Assembly (NCBI GenBank): GCA_024400195.1
Contig: JAKSNC010000001.1
Location: 54,863-118,862 of the forward strand
Length of the DNA stretch: 64,000 nucleotides
Source of the DNA: Bacteroidales bacterium
GTDB lineage: Bacteria > Bacteroidota > Bacteroidia > Bacteroidales > F082
Direction: 5' to 3'
Shown here: one piece after another, positions 1 to 8,246 of the stretch
Position numbering within the stretch: the stretch's first letter is position 1
Layout: the number at the start of each line of letters is the position of its first letter
Program-made: the position numbers and the translations under genes
Notes under the pieces: generated by a model
What the model was told of the DNA's origin: nothing
What the model saw: the letters and a program-made list of their open reading frames with translations, nothing else
The model's database searches: none

Positions 1-666
1 GACTGCGAGATTAAATAGGTCGAGGATATCTTTATCGGTCTCATAGCCAATGGCACGAAGAAGGGTTGTGACCGGTAATTTTTTCTTTCTATCGATATAG
101 GCGAACATGGTGTTGCTTATATCGGTTGAGAATTCCATCCAAGAGCCTTTGAATGGGATTATACGTGCCGAATATAATGTGGAACCGTTGGCATGCGTAC
201 TTGATCCGAAGAATACACCCGGTGAACGGTGAAGTTGCGATACGACGACGCGTTCGGCACCGTTTATAACGAATGTGCCGCGCGGTGTCATATACGGGAT
301 GTTTCCGAGATATACGTCTTGCACCTTGGTCTCGAAATCGTCGCGGTCTTTTTCAATGCAGGAAAGTTTCAACTTGGTCTTAAGCCTTACACAATAGCTT
401 AATCCGCGTTCTATACATTCCTGGATGCTGTATTGCGGAGCATCTATATAATAGTCGATAAAGTCGAGTTGATAATTACTGCGGGAATCCACAACGGGGA
501 AATATTCTTTGAATACCTTGCGGAGTCCTTCGTCGCTTCTCTTTTCCGGGCTTGTCTCCAACTGGAAGAAGTCTTTGAATGACTTCAACTGAATATCAAG
601 CAGATCCGGATAGTCAAAAGGTTTCTTTACGGAAGCGAAACTGATTCTTTCTAGTGATTTGTCCAA
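1..666 (-). CDS. rpoB: RNA polymerase beta subunit, N-terminal part (cut by window edge)
   Basis: The reverse strand reads through as the first 222 residues of RpoB, the catalytic beta subunit of RNA polymerase, and runs off the window at position 1. Recognisable stretches are [18 protein letters not shown] near residue 18, the [19 protein letters not shown] segment and the HRSPGVFF segment, all hallmark beta-subunit sequence. The only plausible start is TTG at 666-664: an in-frame TAA lies a few codons upstream and no ATG precedes the conserved sequence. It is the last gene seen of the secE-nusG-rplKAJL-rpoB run, separated from rplL by about 120 bp that contain a hairpin. The family identity is certain; the TTG start is an inference from the open frame. 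Confidence 0.97.
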   Translation of the reverse strand, partial: MDKSLERISFASVKKPFDYPDLLDIQLKSFKDFFQLETSPEKRSDEGLRKVFKEYFPVVDSRSNYQLDFIDYYIDAPQYSIQECIERGLSYCVRLKTKLKLSCIEKDRDDFETKVQDVYLGNIPYMTPRGTFVINGAERVVVSQLHRSPGVFFGSSTHANGSTLYSARIIPFKGSWMEFSTDISNTMFAYIDRKKKLPVTTLLRAIGYETDKDILDLFNLAV

Positions 667-722
667 AGTGACTGTTTTTTAGGGTTATTATATGGCTTTA
701 TTACAAAGCTTTATAGCACACA

Positions 723-754
723 AACCTCAGCTCCCGTGATAGGGAGTTGAGGTT
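723..754 (-). terminator. hairpin in the rplL-rpoB spacer (attenuator candidate)
   Basis: Two 13-base arms, 723-735 and 742-754, pair with one G-U wobble around a six-base loop. The hairpin lies between rplL and rpoB and has no long T-run after it on the minus strand, so it looks more like a partial terminator or RNA-processing site than a full stop. In other bacteria this spacer holds an attenuator that lowers rpoB output relative to L7/L12; the same role here is inferred. Confidence 0.6.
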
Positions 755-785
755 GATATGCCCTTTTTCAAGGAACTTGAAATTC

Positions 786-1166
786 TTATTTGATTTCAAC
801 TTCGGCACCGGCGCCTTCAAGTTGAGTCTTAAGAGCGTTAGCTTCTTCTTTGCTCACACCTTCCTTGATTGCCTTAGGAGCTCCGTCGACCAATTCTTTG
901 GCTTCTTTGAGGCCGAGGCTGGTGAGGTCCTTAACAAGTTTCACCACGTTAAGTTTTGAGGCACCTGCTGATTTGAGGATGACGTCAAACGAAGTTTTCT
1001 CTTCGGCTGCTGCGGCGGCTTCACCACCTGCTGCGGGAGCTGCAACGACTGCTGCGGCGGCTGCGGGTTCAATACCATATTCATCCTTAAGGATAGCGGC
1101 AAGTTCATTGACCTCTTTAACGGTAAGGTTAACTAATTGTTCAGCAAAAGCTTTGAGATCTGCCAT
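786..1166 (-). CDS. rplL: 50S ribosomal protein L7/L12
   Basis: This 126-residue protein is L7/L12, the multicopy stalk protein that recruits translation GTPases to the large subunit. It has the N-terminal dimerisation helix ([18 protein letters not shown]), an Ala-rich hinge around residues 36-55, and the globular C-terminal domain with the conserved [20 protein letters not shown] run. Length is normal. It follows rplJ by 73 bp of AT-rich sequence in the same operon and precedes rpoB. No Shine-Dalgarno site is seen, as usual in Bacteroidota. Confidence 0.98.
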   Translation of the reverse strand: MADLKAFAEQLVNLTVKEVNELAAILKDEYGIEPAAAAAVVAAPAAGGEAAAAAEEKTSFDVILKSAGASKLNVVKLVKDLTSLGLKEAKELVDGAPKAIKEGVSKEEANALKTQLEGAGAEVEIK

Positions 1167-1239
1167 TTTTCTGTGATTTTAATTGTTATACGATATTTTT
1201 TTTAATTTACTCTTTCTTTATGAATGATAATCATTCTGA

Positions 1240-1761
1240 TTATTCCGGTCTTTCGGATAAGGTTTTCACAACTCCGCTCAGGATATGTCCGCCACTCTGA
1301 AGAGCGCTGACAACATTCTTTGCAGGCGACTGCAGTAAGGCGATGACGTCGGCGATGAGTTCGTTCTTCGACTTTATGCTGACGAGTGTGTCAAGCATGT
1401 TGTCACCGACATAAACGCATTCCTCAATGTAGGCTCCTTTGAGGATGGGGCGGTCGTTCGTCTTACGGAATGACTTGATAAGTTTTGCAGGGGCGTTGCC
1501 GCTTTCGGCAAACATCATTGCGGTAGTACCTTTCAGTGCGCTGTACAAATCTCCGTAATCTCTACCTGTCTTTTCCATAGCCTTTCTAAGCAGGGCGTTC
1601 TTCACAACGAGAAGCTTCACCTGGCTATTGAAGCATTGTCTTCTCAATTGGCTGGTCTTATCGGCATTGAGATTGGCGATGTCGGTAAGATAGAAATTGT
1701 GACAATTGTTCAATTGTTCGGTTATAGAATTGATGATGACTTCTTTATCTTCTTTTCTCAT
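1240..1761 (-). CDS. rplJ: 50S ribosomal protein L10
   Basis: This 173-residue protein is L10, the base of the L7/L12 stalk. The N-terminal domain shows the typical pattern of an early Tyr-rich helix followed by NSQVKLLVVKNALLRKAM, and the C-terminal tail that binds L7/L12 dimers is present. It lies 18 bp downstream of rplA and 73 bp upstream of rplL, the standard order. An autoregulatory leader before rplJ, as known in E. coli, is not obvious because the spacer is only 18 bp. Confidence 0.97.
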   Translation of the reverse strand: MRKEDKEVIINSITEQLNNCHNFYLTDIANLNADKTSQLRRQCFNSQVKLLVVKNALLRKAMEKTGRDYGDLYSALKGTTAMMFAESGNAPAKLIKSFRKTNDRPILKGAYIEECVYVGDNMLDTLVSIKSKNELIADVIALLQSPAKNVVSALQSGGHILSGVVKTLSERPE

Positions 1762-1779
1762 GTCTGTACGTGTTAAAGA

Positions 1780-2475
1780 TTAGACAGCAATTGATTTGAC
1801 ATCAATCTGGACACCGGGACTCATTGTCGAAGAGATATAGATGCTCTTGACGTATGTTCCCTTTGCCGCTGCAGGTTTCAACTTGATGACGGTCGAAATC
1901 AGTTCCTTCGCGTTGTCGGCAATTTTTTCAGCTGTGAAGCTTACTTTGGCGACTGCCGAGTGGATGATACCGTATTTATCAACTTTGAAGTCGATCTTAC
2001 CGGCTTTCACTTCGTTGACTGCTTTAGCAACATCCATAGTCACTGTACCCGTTTTGGGGTTAGGCATAAGGCCGCGAGGTCCGAGGATACGTCCCAAGGC
2101 ACCGATTTTCGGCATCACAGAAGGCATCGTGATGATGACGTCAACGTCTGTCCAGCCGTCCTTAATCTTCTGGATATACTCATCCAGACCGACATAGTCG
2201 GCTCCTGCGTTTTTGGCTTCCTGTTCCTTATCGGGAGTGCAGAGAACCAAGACGCGGACGACTTTACCTGTTCCGTGAGGAAGGGTAACGCTGCCACGCA
2301 CCATTTGGTTGGCTTTACGCGGGTCAACGCCGAGACGGATGTTAAGGTCAACTGAAGCATCAAACTTAGTGTAAGTGATGTTCTTCACGATATCAACCGC
2401 TTCTGTCAAGGAGTAAACTTTGCTTTTGTCGAACTTAGCCAAAGCTTCTTTTTTCTTTTTAGATACTTTTGCCAT
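1780..2475 (-). CDS. rplA: 50S ribosomal protein L1
   Basis: This 231-residue protein is L1, which binds 23S rRNA at the mobile L1 stalk and in many bacteria represses its own operon. The signature [15 protein letters not shown] loop is intact at about residues 131-145, and the length is typical. It lies between rplK (38 bp upstream) and rplJ (18 bp downstream) in the conserved operon. Confidence 0.98.
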   Translation of the reverse strand: MAKVSKKKKEALAKFDKSKVYSLTEAVDIVKNITYTKFDASVDLNIRLGVDPRKANQMVRGSVTLPHGTGKVVRVLVLCTPDKEQEAKNAGADYVGLDEYIQKIKDGWTDVDVIITMPSVMPKIGALGRILGPRGLMPNPKTGTVTMDVAKAVNEVKAGKIDFKVDKYGIIHSAVAKVSFTAEKIADNAKELISTVIKLKPAAAKGTYVKSIYISSTMSPGVQIDVKSIAV

Positions 2476-2513
2476 TTTGGTTTGTTTTTGTTTGTTCTAC
2501 AAATGCTAAAGAC

Positions 2514-2957
2514 TTAGTCTTTTTTTAAAGGTGATTCGCCTGTAACCTTAACGCCCATGCTGCGTGCTGTTCCGGCGACCATGCTCATCGCAGACTCGAC
2601 TGTGAAGCAGTTCATGTCTTTCATCTTATTCTCGGCTATGCCGCGGACGGCATCCCAAGTAAGACTTCCGACTTTGGAGCGGTTAGGCTCTTTTGAACCC
2701 TTCGCGACCTTGGCGGCTTCGAGAATGGACACTGCCACTGGTGAAGCTTTTACAACAAAATCAAACGACTTGTCCTTGTAAACAGTGATGATGACCGGCA
2801 AAACCTTGCCTGCCTGATCCTGTGTGCGGGCGTTGAATTGTTTGCAAAACTCCATGATGTTCACGCCTTTGGAACCCAGTGCGGGACCCACGGGCGGGGC
2901 CGGATTAGCGGCTCCTCCTTTGATTTGCAGTTTAATTAATCCGCTTACTTCTTTCAT
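2514..2957 (-). CDS. rplK: 50S ribosomal protein L11
   Basis: This 147-residue protein is L11, part of the GTPase-associated centre. The N-terminal [20 protein letters not shown] motif and the C-terminal [13 protein letters not shown] motif are both intact. Length is normal. It sits 40 bp downstream of nusG and 38 bp upstream of rplA. Confidence 0.98.
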   Translation of the reverse strand: MKEVSGLIKLQIKGGAANPAPPVGPALGSKGVNIMEFCKQFNARTQDQAGKVLPVIITVYKDKSFDFVVKASPVAVSILEAAKVAKGSKEPNRSKVGSLTWDAVRGIAENKMKDMNCFTVESAMSMVAGTARSMGVKVTGESPLKKD

Positions 2958-2997
2958 TTTTTTGCTTATAAAAAGTTAAATGAAAACATTTTCAACA

Positions 2998-3546
2998 TCA
3001 AGATTCGCTCTTCACTTGGAAATAACTAAGTTCAAGAGGAGTACGGCGTCCGAGGATCTTAACGATGACTTTGAGTTTCTTACGCTCGTCCATCACCTCT
3101 TCCACTACTCCGCTGAAACTTGCGAAAGGACCGTCGGTAACCACAACGTTCTCACCGACCTTGAACGAGACTTCGACGCCTGCGCCGGTAACTGACATTG
3201 CATCAACCTTACCGAGTATGCGGTTTACCTCGTCGGCCTGGAGTTCGCCCGGCTGACCGCCCGCCATGATGCCCGGTGTCTCTTTAAGGACACTGACGAC
3301 TTTTGCGGACAACACGGCCTCTATCATCACGTATCCGGGATAAAGGCATTTGTCTTTGACAACCTTTTTCCCGTTACGGATGCTATAGACCTTCTCCATT
3401 GGGACAAGAACCTGAGCGAGTTCCATACCCAACGTTTCGTCACGCTTCAGAGCGGCATCGAGATATTCTTTAACCTTTTTCTCTTTGCTGCTCAAGACGC
3501 GCACCACGTACCACTTCATCAAGTCGTTTCCTGAGATTTCAGCCAT
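2998..3546 (-). CDS. nusG: transcription termination/antitermination protein NusG
   Basis: This 182-residue protein is NusG, which binds the RNA polymerase clamp and sets elongation and Rho-dependent termination. The N-terminal NGN domain begins with KWYVVRVLSSKEKKVKEYL and the C-terminal KOW domain carries VGENVVVTDGPFASFSGVVEEV. The length matches classical NusG. It lies about 50 bp downstream of secE and directly upstream of rplK, as in most bacteria. Confidence 0.97.
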   Translation of the reverse strand: MAEISGNDLMKWYVVRVLSSKEKKVKEYLDAALKRDETLGMELAQVLVPMEKVYSIRNGKKVVKDKCLYPGYVMIEAVLSAKVVSVLKETPGIMAGGQPGELQADEVNRILGKVDAMSVTGAGVEVSFKVGENVVVTDGPFASFSGVVEEVMDERKKLKVIVKILGRRTPLELSYFQVKSES

Positions 3547-3595
3547 TTGAAAGTAATTTAAAAATGACGTTGATTCGGTTCAACAATACCCATGC

Positions 3596-3787
3596 CTAAA
3601 ACACTCTGTAAAAGCCTTCAAGCAAGGTTTCAAAAGACTTGTCCATCATATAAACCACCAAAGCGATTATCAGGGAAGCAATGGACACGACTACAGCACT
3701 ACCACGGAGGTCAGTCCATGTCGGCCACGTAACCTTTTCGACCAACTCTTTGTAACACTCCTTAAAATAGTTTACCAACTTTTTCAT
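3596..3787 (-). CDS. secE: preprotein translocase subunit SecE
   Basis: A 63-residue protein of the short bacterial SecE type, the clamp subunit of the SecYEG channel in the inner membrane. It shows the amphipathic ELVEKVTWPTWTDLRGSA helix, whose KVTWPT core is the family signature, followed by a single transmembrane helix (VVVSIASLIIALVVYMM). It lies between tRNA-Trp and nusG, the standard Bacteroidota arrangement. Confidence 0.97.
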   Translation of the reverse strand: MKKLVNYFKECYKELVEKVTWPTWTDLRGSAVVVSIASLIIALVVYMMDKSFETLLEGFYRVF

Positions 3788-3814
3788 ACTATTGAACCTT
3801 TATTTTTTTTAACG

Positions 3815-3887
3815 CACAGGAGGTAGGGCTCGAACCCACGACTTGCGGTTTTGGAGACCGCCGTTCTACCAACTGAACTACTCCTGT
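3815..3887 (-). tRNA. trpT: tRNA-Trp (CCA anticodon)
   Basis: The reverse strand folds into a complete cloverleaf: a 7-bp acceptor ACAGGAG/CTCCTGT, D arm, an anticodon loop reading CTCCAAA with anticodon CCA, and a T arm with GTTCGAG. The 3' CCA is not encoded. It is embedded between tuf and secE, a position conserved widely. Confidence 0.95.
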
Positions 3888-3891
3888 ATAT

Positions 3892-3919
3892 TTAGGGGCA
3901 GACACAAGCCCACCCCTAA
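3892..3919 (-). other. hairpin between tuf and tRNA-Trp
   Basis: Seven-base arms TTAGGGG (3892-3898) and CCCCTAA (3913-3919) pair perfectly in the 47-bp spacer between tuf and tRNA-Trp. There is no T-run on the minus strand, so a processing site or weak attenuator at the mRNA/tRNA junction is more likely than a full terminator. Confidence 0.5.
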
Positions 3920-3934
3920 CTTGAATACTAACTA

Positions 3935-5125
3935 TTAGTCTTCGACGATTTCGATAACCTGACCAGAACCAACGGTACGGCCACCTTCACGGATAGCGAA
4001 ACGGAGACCTTTGTCCATAGCGATTTCGGCAATCAATTTGACATCGATAGTGACGTGGTCGCCAGGCATAACCATTTCCATTCCTTCTGGAAGGGTGATT
4101 TCACCGGTAACGTCGGTTGTTCTGAAGTAGAACTGAGGACGATATTTGTTTCTGAACGGGGTGTGACGGCCACCTTCATCTTTTGAAAGAACGTAAACTT
4201 CGCCTTTGAAGTGGCTGTGCGGCTTAATCGAACCCGGTTTGGCGATAACCATACCACGGCGGATTTCGTCTTTGTCAATACCACGGAGGAGGAGACCTGC
4301 GTTATCACCGGCTTCACCTTCGTCCAATATCTTACGGAACATTTCAACGCCTGTAACGGTTGATTTGAGTTTTTCAGCACCCATACCGATGATGTCGACA
4401 GGGTCGCCAACTTTCACGATACCTGTTTCAATACGACCTGTAGCAACGGTACCACGACCTGTGATTGAGAACACGTCTTCGATAGGCATAAGGAACGGTT
4501 TATCGACGGCACGTGCGGGCTCTGGAATCCATGTGTCGCAGGCTTCCATAAGTTCGTCGATTTTAGGTGCCCATGTCGGATCCTCGTTGAGGGCGCCAAG
4601 TGCCGAGCCACGGATGATAGGAGTATTGTCTCCATCGAATTCATATTTGCTGAGGAGGTCGCGGACTTCCATCTCAACAAGTTCGAGAAGCTCTTCGTCG
4701 TCAACAAGGTCGCACTTGTTGAGGAACACTACGAGGCGAGGCACACCAACCTGACGGGCGAGAAGGATATGTTCGCGGGTCTGAGGCATAGGACCGTCGG
4801 TAGCGGCAACAACGATAATAGCACCGTCCATCTGAGCAGCACCGGTAACCATGTTCTTAACGTAGTCGGCGTGACCAGGGCAGTCAACGTGAGCATAGTG
4901 ACGTTTTTCAGTCTGATACTCGACGTGAGCGGTGTTGATGGTGATACCTCTTTCCTTTTCCTCTGGAGCTGCGTCGATAGAGTCGAACGACTTAAACTCC
5001 GACAAACCTTTGGCGGCTAAGTGCTTGGTAATAGCAGCGGTCAAAGTAGTCTTACCATGGTCAACGTGACCGATGGTACCGATATTGACGTGCGGTTTAG
5101 ATCTGTCAAATTTTTCTTTTGCCAT
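3935..5125 (-). CDS. tuf: elongation factor Tu
   Basis: This 396-residue GTPase delivers aminoacyl-tRNA to the ribosome. All G motifs are visible: GHVDHGKTT (G1), the switch I sequence ending [17 protein letters not shown] (G3) and NKCD (G4), followed by the two beta-barrel domains ending in [12 protein letters not shown]. The start is the ATG at 5125 ([14 protein letters not shown]). The open frame continues 53 codons further upstream, but that stretch runs through the tRNA-Thr gene and is not protein-coding. Four tRNA genes lie immediately upstream and tRNA-Trp downstream. Confidence 0.98.
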   Translation of the reverse strand: MAKEKFDRSKPHVNIGTIGHVDHGKTTLTAAITKHLAAKGLSEFKSFDSIDAAPEEKERGITINTAHVEYQTEKRHYAHVDCPGHADYVKNMVTGAAQMDGAIIVVAATDGPMPQTREHILLARQVGVPRLVVFLNKCDLVDDEELLELVEMEVRDLLSKYEFDGDNTPIIRGSALGALNEDPTWAPKIDELMEACDTWIPEPARAVDKPFLMPIEDVFSITGRGTVATGRIETGIVKVGDPVDIIGMGAEKLKSTVTGVEMFRKILDEGEAGDNAGLLLRGIDKDEIRRGMVIAKPGSIKPHSHFKGEVYVLSKDEGGRHTPFRNKYRPQFYFRTTDVTGEITLPEGMEMVMPGDHVTIDVKLIAEIAMDKGLRFAIREGGRTVGSGQVIEIVED

Positions 5126-5175
5126 AACTTCTTTATTTTTACTTAAGGTTAATAAATATTTCTTAAAAAAAACCG

Positions 5176-5247
<72 letters not shown>

Positions 5248-5256
5248 AGCCTGATG

Positions 5257-5329
5257 AGCGGAAGACGGGGCTCGAACCCGCCACCTAAAGCTTGGAAGGC
5301 TTTCGCTCTGCCAAATGAGCTACTTCCGC
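5257..5329 (-). tRNA. tRNA-Gly (TCC anticodon)
   Basis: Acceptor arms GCGGAAG/CTTCCGC, an anticodon stem AAAGC/GCTTT around loop CTTCCAA with anticodon TCC, and a canonical T loop are all present. The CCA is not encoded. It lies in the four-tRNA cluster upstream of tuf. A second glycine tRNA (CCC) of related sequence is at 45119. Confidence 0.95.
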
Positions 5330-5338
5330 TTTTCTTCG

Positions 5339-5420
5339 TGGGGGAGGGTGGACTCGAACCACCGAACTCATCCGAGGACAGATTTACAGTCTGTTGCAAT
5401 TGCCACTATGCGACTCCCCC
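5339..5420 (-). tRNA. tRNA-Tyr (GTA anticodon)
   Basis: Acceptor arms GGGGGAG/CTCCCCC, anticodon stem ACAGA/TCTGT around loop CTGTAAA with anticodon GTA, and a long variable arm as expected for a class II tRNA. Length is 82 bases and CCA is not encoded. Part of the tRNA cluster upstream of tuf. Confidence 0.95.
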
Positions 5421-5443
5421 GAGTCTTTCAATAAGACAATCCG

Positions 5444-5517
5444 AGCCGGTGGAGGGATTCGAACCCCCGACCCCGAGATTACAAATCACGTGCTCTGGCC
5501 AACTGAGCTACACCGGC
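5444..5517 (-). tRNA. tRNA-Thr (TGT anticodon)
   Basis: Acceptor arms GCCGGTG/CACCGGC, D arm GCTC/GAGC and T arm GGGGG/CCCTC with loop TTCGAAT support a functional cloverleaf. The anticodon loop TTTGTAA gives anticodon TGT. The anticodon stem CGTGA/TCTCG contains one T-T mismatch at pair 29-41. It is the first gene of the tRNA-tuf transcript. Confidence 0.9.
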
Positions 5518-5575
5518 ATCGCATCAAAGAACTTCCCATTATAGCGGGTCTATTATACTCCCCTAAAATGGTCTG

Positions 5576-5583
5576 CAAAATTA
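5576..5583 (-). promoter_or_regulatory. -7 promoter element TAATTTTG before the tRNA-tuf cluster
   Basis: The minus strand reads TAATTTTG, matching the Bacteroidota -7 consensus TAnnTTTG, 59 bp upstream of the first tRNA of the cluster. A clear -33 TTG is not seen at the usual spacing, so strength is uncertain. Confidence 0.5.
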
Positions 5584-5676
5584 CGAAAATTTCTTAAAAG
5601 TGCGACACTTATTGCGTTTTTTTCAAAAAAAATTTTATTTCACACTTTAATAAATTGTATTTCAACACATTACAAC

Positions 5677-5973
5677 TTATCCGCGCAACTTTCCCTTGTA
5701 TTTTTCAAGTTGTTTTTTCAGTGCATCGACAGACAAATCGACGGCTTCTTCAAATGTAGAGGCCGTTTTTTCGGCGTACAAGTCACTTCCTTTAAGGTCA
5801 ATCCTGATATTTGCCGTCTTGTTTTCACCTGTTTCGGCATATCCGAGTTTCAGCACTGCTTCGGCACCGATGACTTCGGAATATTTCGAGCACAACTTCT
5901 CGACTTTCTGTTCCACAAAACTTTCAAGTGAATCCTGCATAGCGAAATGTACCGCTGTAACTGTTACTTTCAT
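5677..5973 (-). CDS. hpf: ribosome hibernation promoting factor (short HPF/RaiA type)
   Basis: A 98-residue protein of the HPF/YfiA family, which binds the decoding centre of the small subunit and silences ribosomes in stationary phase. The N-terminal MKVTVTAVHFAMQDSLESFVEQKVEKL helix pattern and the later FEEAVDLSVDALKKQLEKYKGKL helix are typical. It is the short form, lacking the C-terminal dimerisation domain of long HPF. An AGGAGG Shine-Dalgarno site lies five bases before the ATG, which is exceptional here. It is followed by the tRNA-tuf cluster and preceded by xerC. Confidence 0.93.
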   Translation of the reverse strand: MKVTVTAVHFAMQDSLESFVEQKVEKLCSKYSEVIGAEAVLKLGYAETGENKTANIRIDLKGSDLYAEKTASTFEEAVDLSVDALKKQLEKYKGKLRG

Positions 5974-5978
5974 AAAAT

Positions 5979-5984
5979 CCTCCT
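5979..5984 (-). promoter_or_regulatory. strong Shine-Dalgarno AGGAGG before hpf
   Basis: The minus strand reads AGGAGG five bases ahead of the hpf ATG, embedded in A-rich sequence. Other starts in the window generally lack such a site, in line with the sequestered anti-Shine-Dalgarno of Bacteroidota ribosomes. Confidence 0.8.
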
Positions 5985-6007
5985 TTTTTTAATTGGTTTA
6001 TATAGTT

Positions 6008-6895
6008 TTATTTTTCATCGCCAAGCGGATGTGCCCGACCGTATATATCCTTCAGTGTTTCAATAGTGTTATGCGTATAAATCTGTGTCGAGCCGAGGCT
6101 GCTGTGCCCGAGGAGTTTCTGTATCGCACGTATATCAGCACCACCATTCAGCAGATGCGTCGCGAAAGTATGTCGCAGCACATGAGGGCTTTTTCGGCTT
6201 ATGGTCGTCACTTCTTCCAAAATATTATGAATTATAATATAAATAAGGTATGGGCTCGCTTCCCCACCCTTGTCATCAACTATAAGGTTAACGCATTGTC
6301 GGTTCGGATATTGTGCGTCTCTGACTTTTTTATATTTCTCCACGACATCAATAAGTCTGTTTCCTATCGGGATGATTCTCTCCTTATTTCTTTTTCCCAA
6401 AACCTTTATTGTAAGAGATTCTGTATCAATATCATAATCTTTCAAACCACGTAATTCCGCCTGACGCATACCCGTCTGATAAAGAAGTTCGAAGACGACT
6501 TCGGCGCGACACATCTTAAAATCGTCTTCATCAGCATTGAAAGAGACCTTTTCGATATCCTGTTCAGGAACAAATTTGGCGATATTTTTAGGTTGCTTGA
6601 GAGATTTGACGCCATTCATCGGGGTTTTGTCGATTTTTCCCTCTCTTAGGCAGAACCGGTAAAACGAACGCAACGCCGACAAAGTCCGATTAACGCTTCT
6701 GTTTTCAAGGCCTTTCTCTTTCATATTCATAATGAAAGACCTTATTATAGGAGTTGTCGCGGCACACAAGTCGATACCATCGTAATTTTCATCAAGATAA
6801 GTTGTAAAGCATTCTAAATCACGATGATAAGCTTCTACGGTAAGAGGCGAATAGCGTTTTTCAGTCTGAATATATCTGAGAAAATTTTCCAGCAT
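6008..6895 (-). CDS. xerC: tyrosine recombinase XerC/XerD
   Basis: A 295-residue tyrosine recombinase that resolves chromosome dimers at dif. The N-terminal SAM-like core-binding domain (about residues 1-85) is followed by the catalytic domain with R144 (TGMRQAEL), a Lys in LGKRNKER, H238 and R241 (HVLRHTFATHLL), H264 (LLGHSSLGST) and nucleophile Y273 (QIYTH). All five catalytic positions are intact and length fits housekeeping Xer rather than an integrase. It lies 34 bp upstream of hpf. XerC versus XerD cannot be settled from sequence alone; the hpf-tuf context favours the XerC assignment used in Bacteroidales. Confidence 0.92.
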   Translation of the reverse strand: MLENFLRYIQTEKRYSPLTVEAYHRDLECFTTYLDENYDGIDLCAATTPIIRSFIMNMKEKGLENRSVNRTLSALRSFYRFCLREGKIDKTPMNGVKSLKQPKNIAKFVPEQDIEKVSFNADEDDFKMCRAEVVFELLYQTGMRQAELRGLKDYDIDTESLTIKVLGKRNKERIIPIGNRLIDVVEKYKKVRDAQYPNRQCVNLIVDDKGGEASPYLIYIIIHNILEEVTTISRKSPHVLRHTFATHLLNGGADIRAIQKLLGHSSLGSTQIYTHNTIETLKDIYGRAHPLGDEK

Positions 6896-6954
6896 CGGAA
6901 TAAAAGTTTATGTAAAGTTACAAAATTTTGAAACAAGTATCATCATCAACAAAA

Positions 6955-6986
6955 AAGGCCCGCTTATTTTCAATGAAAGTCTAAGC
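6955..6986 (-). terminator. intrinsic terminator after the aspartate kinase gene
   Basis: On the minus strand CGCTTA and TAAGCG pair across a loop that can itself pair TTTC with GAAA, followed by GGCC and six T residues. The upstream arm overlaps the stop codon of the aspartate kinase gene. Confidence 0.6.
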
Positions 6987-8246
6987 GAACACAAGTTGAA
7001 TGCTGTTTCTGTTGCGTTGTTCCAAAATAACTTTTCTTCCTTTCACGAACGCTTCTTCAACACCTTCACGATAATGCCGAACTGTAAAGAGTTGTAAATC
7101 ATCATTATATCTCACAAAAAACTTATCTGAAACAGAAAGCATCAGTGATTCGAGTTTCATTTTATCATTATTGAAACAGACGGAAAGCATCAGTGCGGAA
7201 GTCTGAATCATATTGGCGTGGATGCCGATTTCGTTGAAGATACCGAAAAGGAACGATATATTTTTCTCGTTCATGAATGAAAAATCTTTCGGAGTGATAC
7301 TCACGAGTGTCTGTTTTTCTTTGACAATGAACGATGGGCAGTAATCGATAAAACCGCTGAAGCCGTCAATCACGGTCGGTTCGATTTTCTCATCGAGGAA
7401 GCATTTGACTTTCAACGGTATATTCTTATTTTGAAGAGGTTTTATCGTTTTCGAGTGAATAACCGAAGCACCGTAAAAAGCGAGTTCGATGGCTTCCTGA
7501 TAAGAAAGATGAGGTATTTTGACGGTTTTGTCGAATTTTTTCGGGTCGGCGTTACGTATTCCATCAACGTCCTTCCATATTACAACTTCTTCAGCGTCAA
7601 GGCAATAAGCGAAGACGGCGGCTGAAAAGTCGGAGCCTTCCCTTCCGAGGGTCACGGTTGATTTTGGTGTCGCAGATGAACCAATAAAACCTTGAGTAAC
7701 AACAAGTTCGCCAGAATGATTTTTATTAAGGTTCTGCATTTTGAGTCGGCACTCATCAAAATCGGGATTTGCGTCACGGAAACGCGCATCCGTTATGAGA
7801 TAGTCGCGGGCGTCAATCCAAACAGCTCCAAGACCTTGAGTCTGAAGATACGCGGCTATGATTGTCGTGGAAATCAGTTCGCCGAAACTGACGGTTATAT
7901 CGTAATGATAATCATAGTTAAGATTTTTCTTCAGAAGGTTGAGATAAAGGTCGAGGAAAAGGTCGGCGACTTTTTGAAAAACCGGATTATTCTCATCATC
8001 GAAAAGTTTGAGCATAATTTCCTCGTGATACTGCATCAAATCAGACAGTGCATTGATAGACAGTTCGTTTTCCGCTTCACGGAACTGCGACAAGGCTTTT
8101 TCGATGGCGTTAGTTGTCTTACCCATTGCTGAGACGACAATCATGAGGTCGTCGGTATGATCGGCCTTCAATATCCTTGCGATATTTTTCACTGCATCGG
8201 CATCTTTAACCGACGCGCCTCCGAATTTATATACTCTCTTTATCAT
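6981..8246 (-). CDS. lysC: aspartate kinase (monofunctional)
   Basis: A 421-residue enzyme that phosphorylates aspartate, the entry step to Lys, Thr, Met and diaminopimelate. The N-terminal VYKFGGASVKD motif (around residue 6) binds ATP, and TLGREGSDFSAAVFAY plus VVIWKDVDGI mark the kinase core. A C-terminal region of about 120 residues corresponds to paired ACT domains used for feedback control. The start codon overlaps the stop of the upstream kinase-deaminase gene in an ATGA arrangement, so the two are translationally coupled. The gene ends in a terminator hairpin. There is no homoserine dehydrogenase fusion. Confidence 0.92.
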   Translation of the reverse strand: MIKRVYKFGGASVKDADAVKNIARILKADHTDDLMIVVSAMGKTTNAIEKALSQFREAENELSINALSDLMQYHEEIMLKLFDDENNPVFQKVADLFLDLYLNLLKKNLNYDYHYDITVSFGELISTTIIAAYLQTQGLGAVWIDARDYLITDARFRDANPDFDECRLKMQNLNKNHSGELVVTQGFIGSSATPKSTVTLGREGSDFSAAVFAYCLDAEEVVIWKDVDGIRNADPKKFDKTVKIPHLSYQEAIELAFYGASVIHSKTIKPLQNKNIPLKVKCFLDEKIEPTVIDGFSGFIDYCPSFIVKEKQTLVSITPKDFSFMNEKNISFLFGIFNEIGIHANMIQTSALMLSVCFNNDKMKLESLMLSVSDKFFVRYNDDLQLFTVRHYREGVEEAFVKGRKVILEQRNRNSIQLVFA

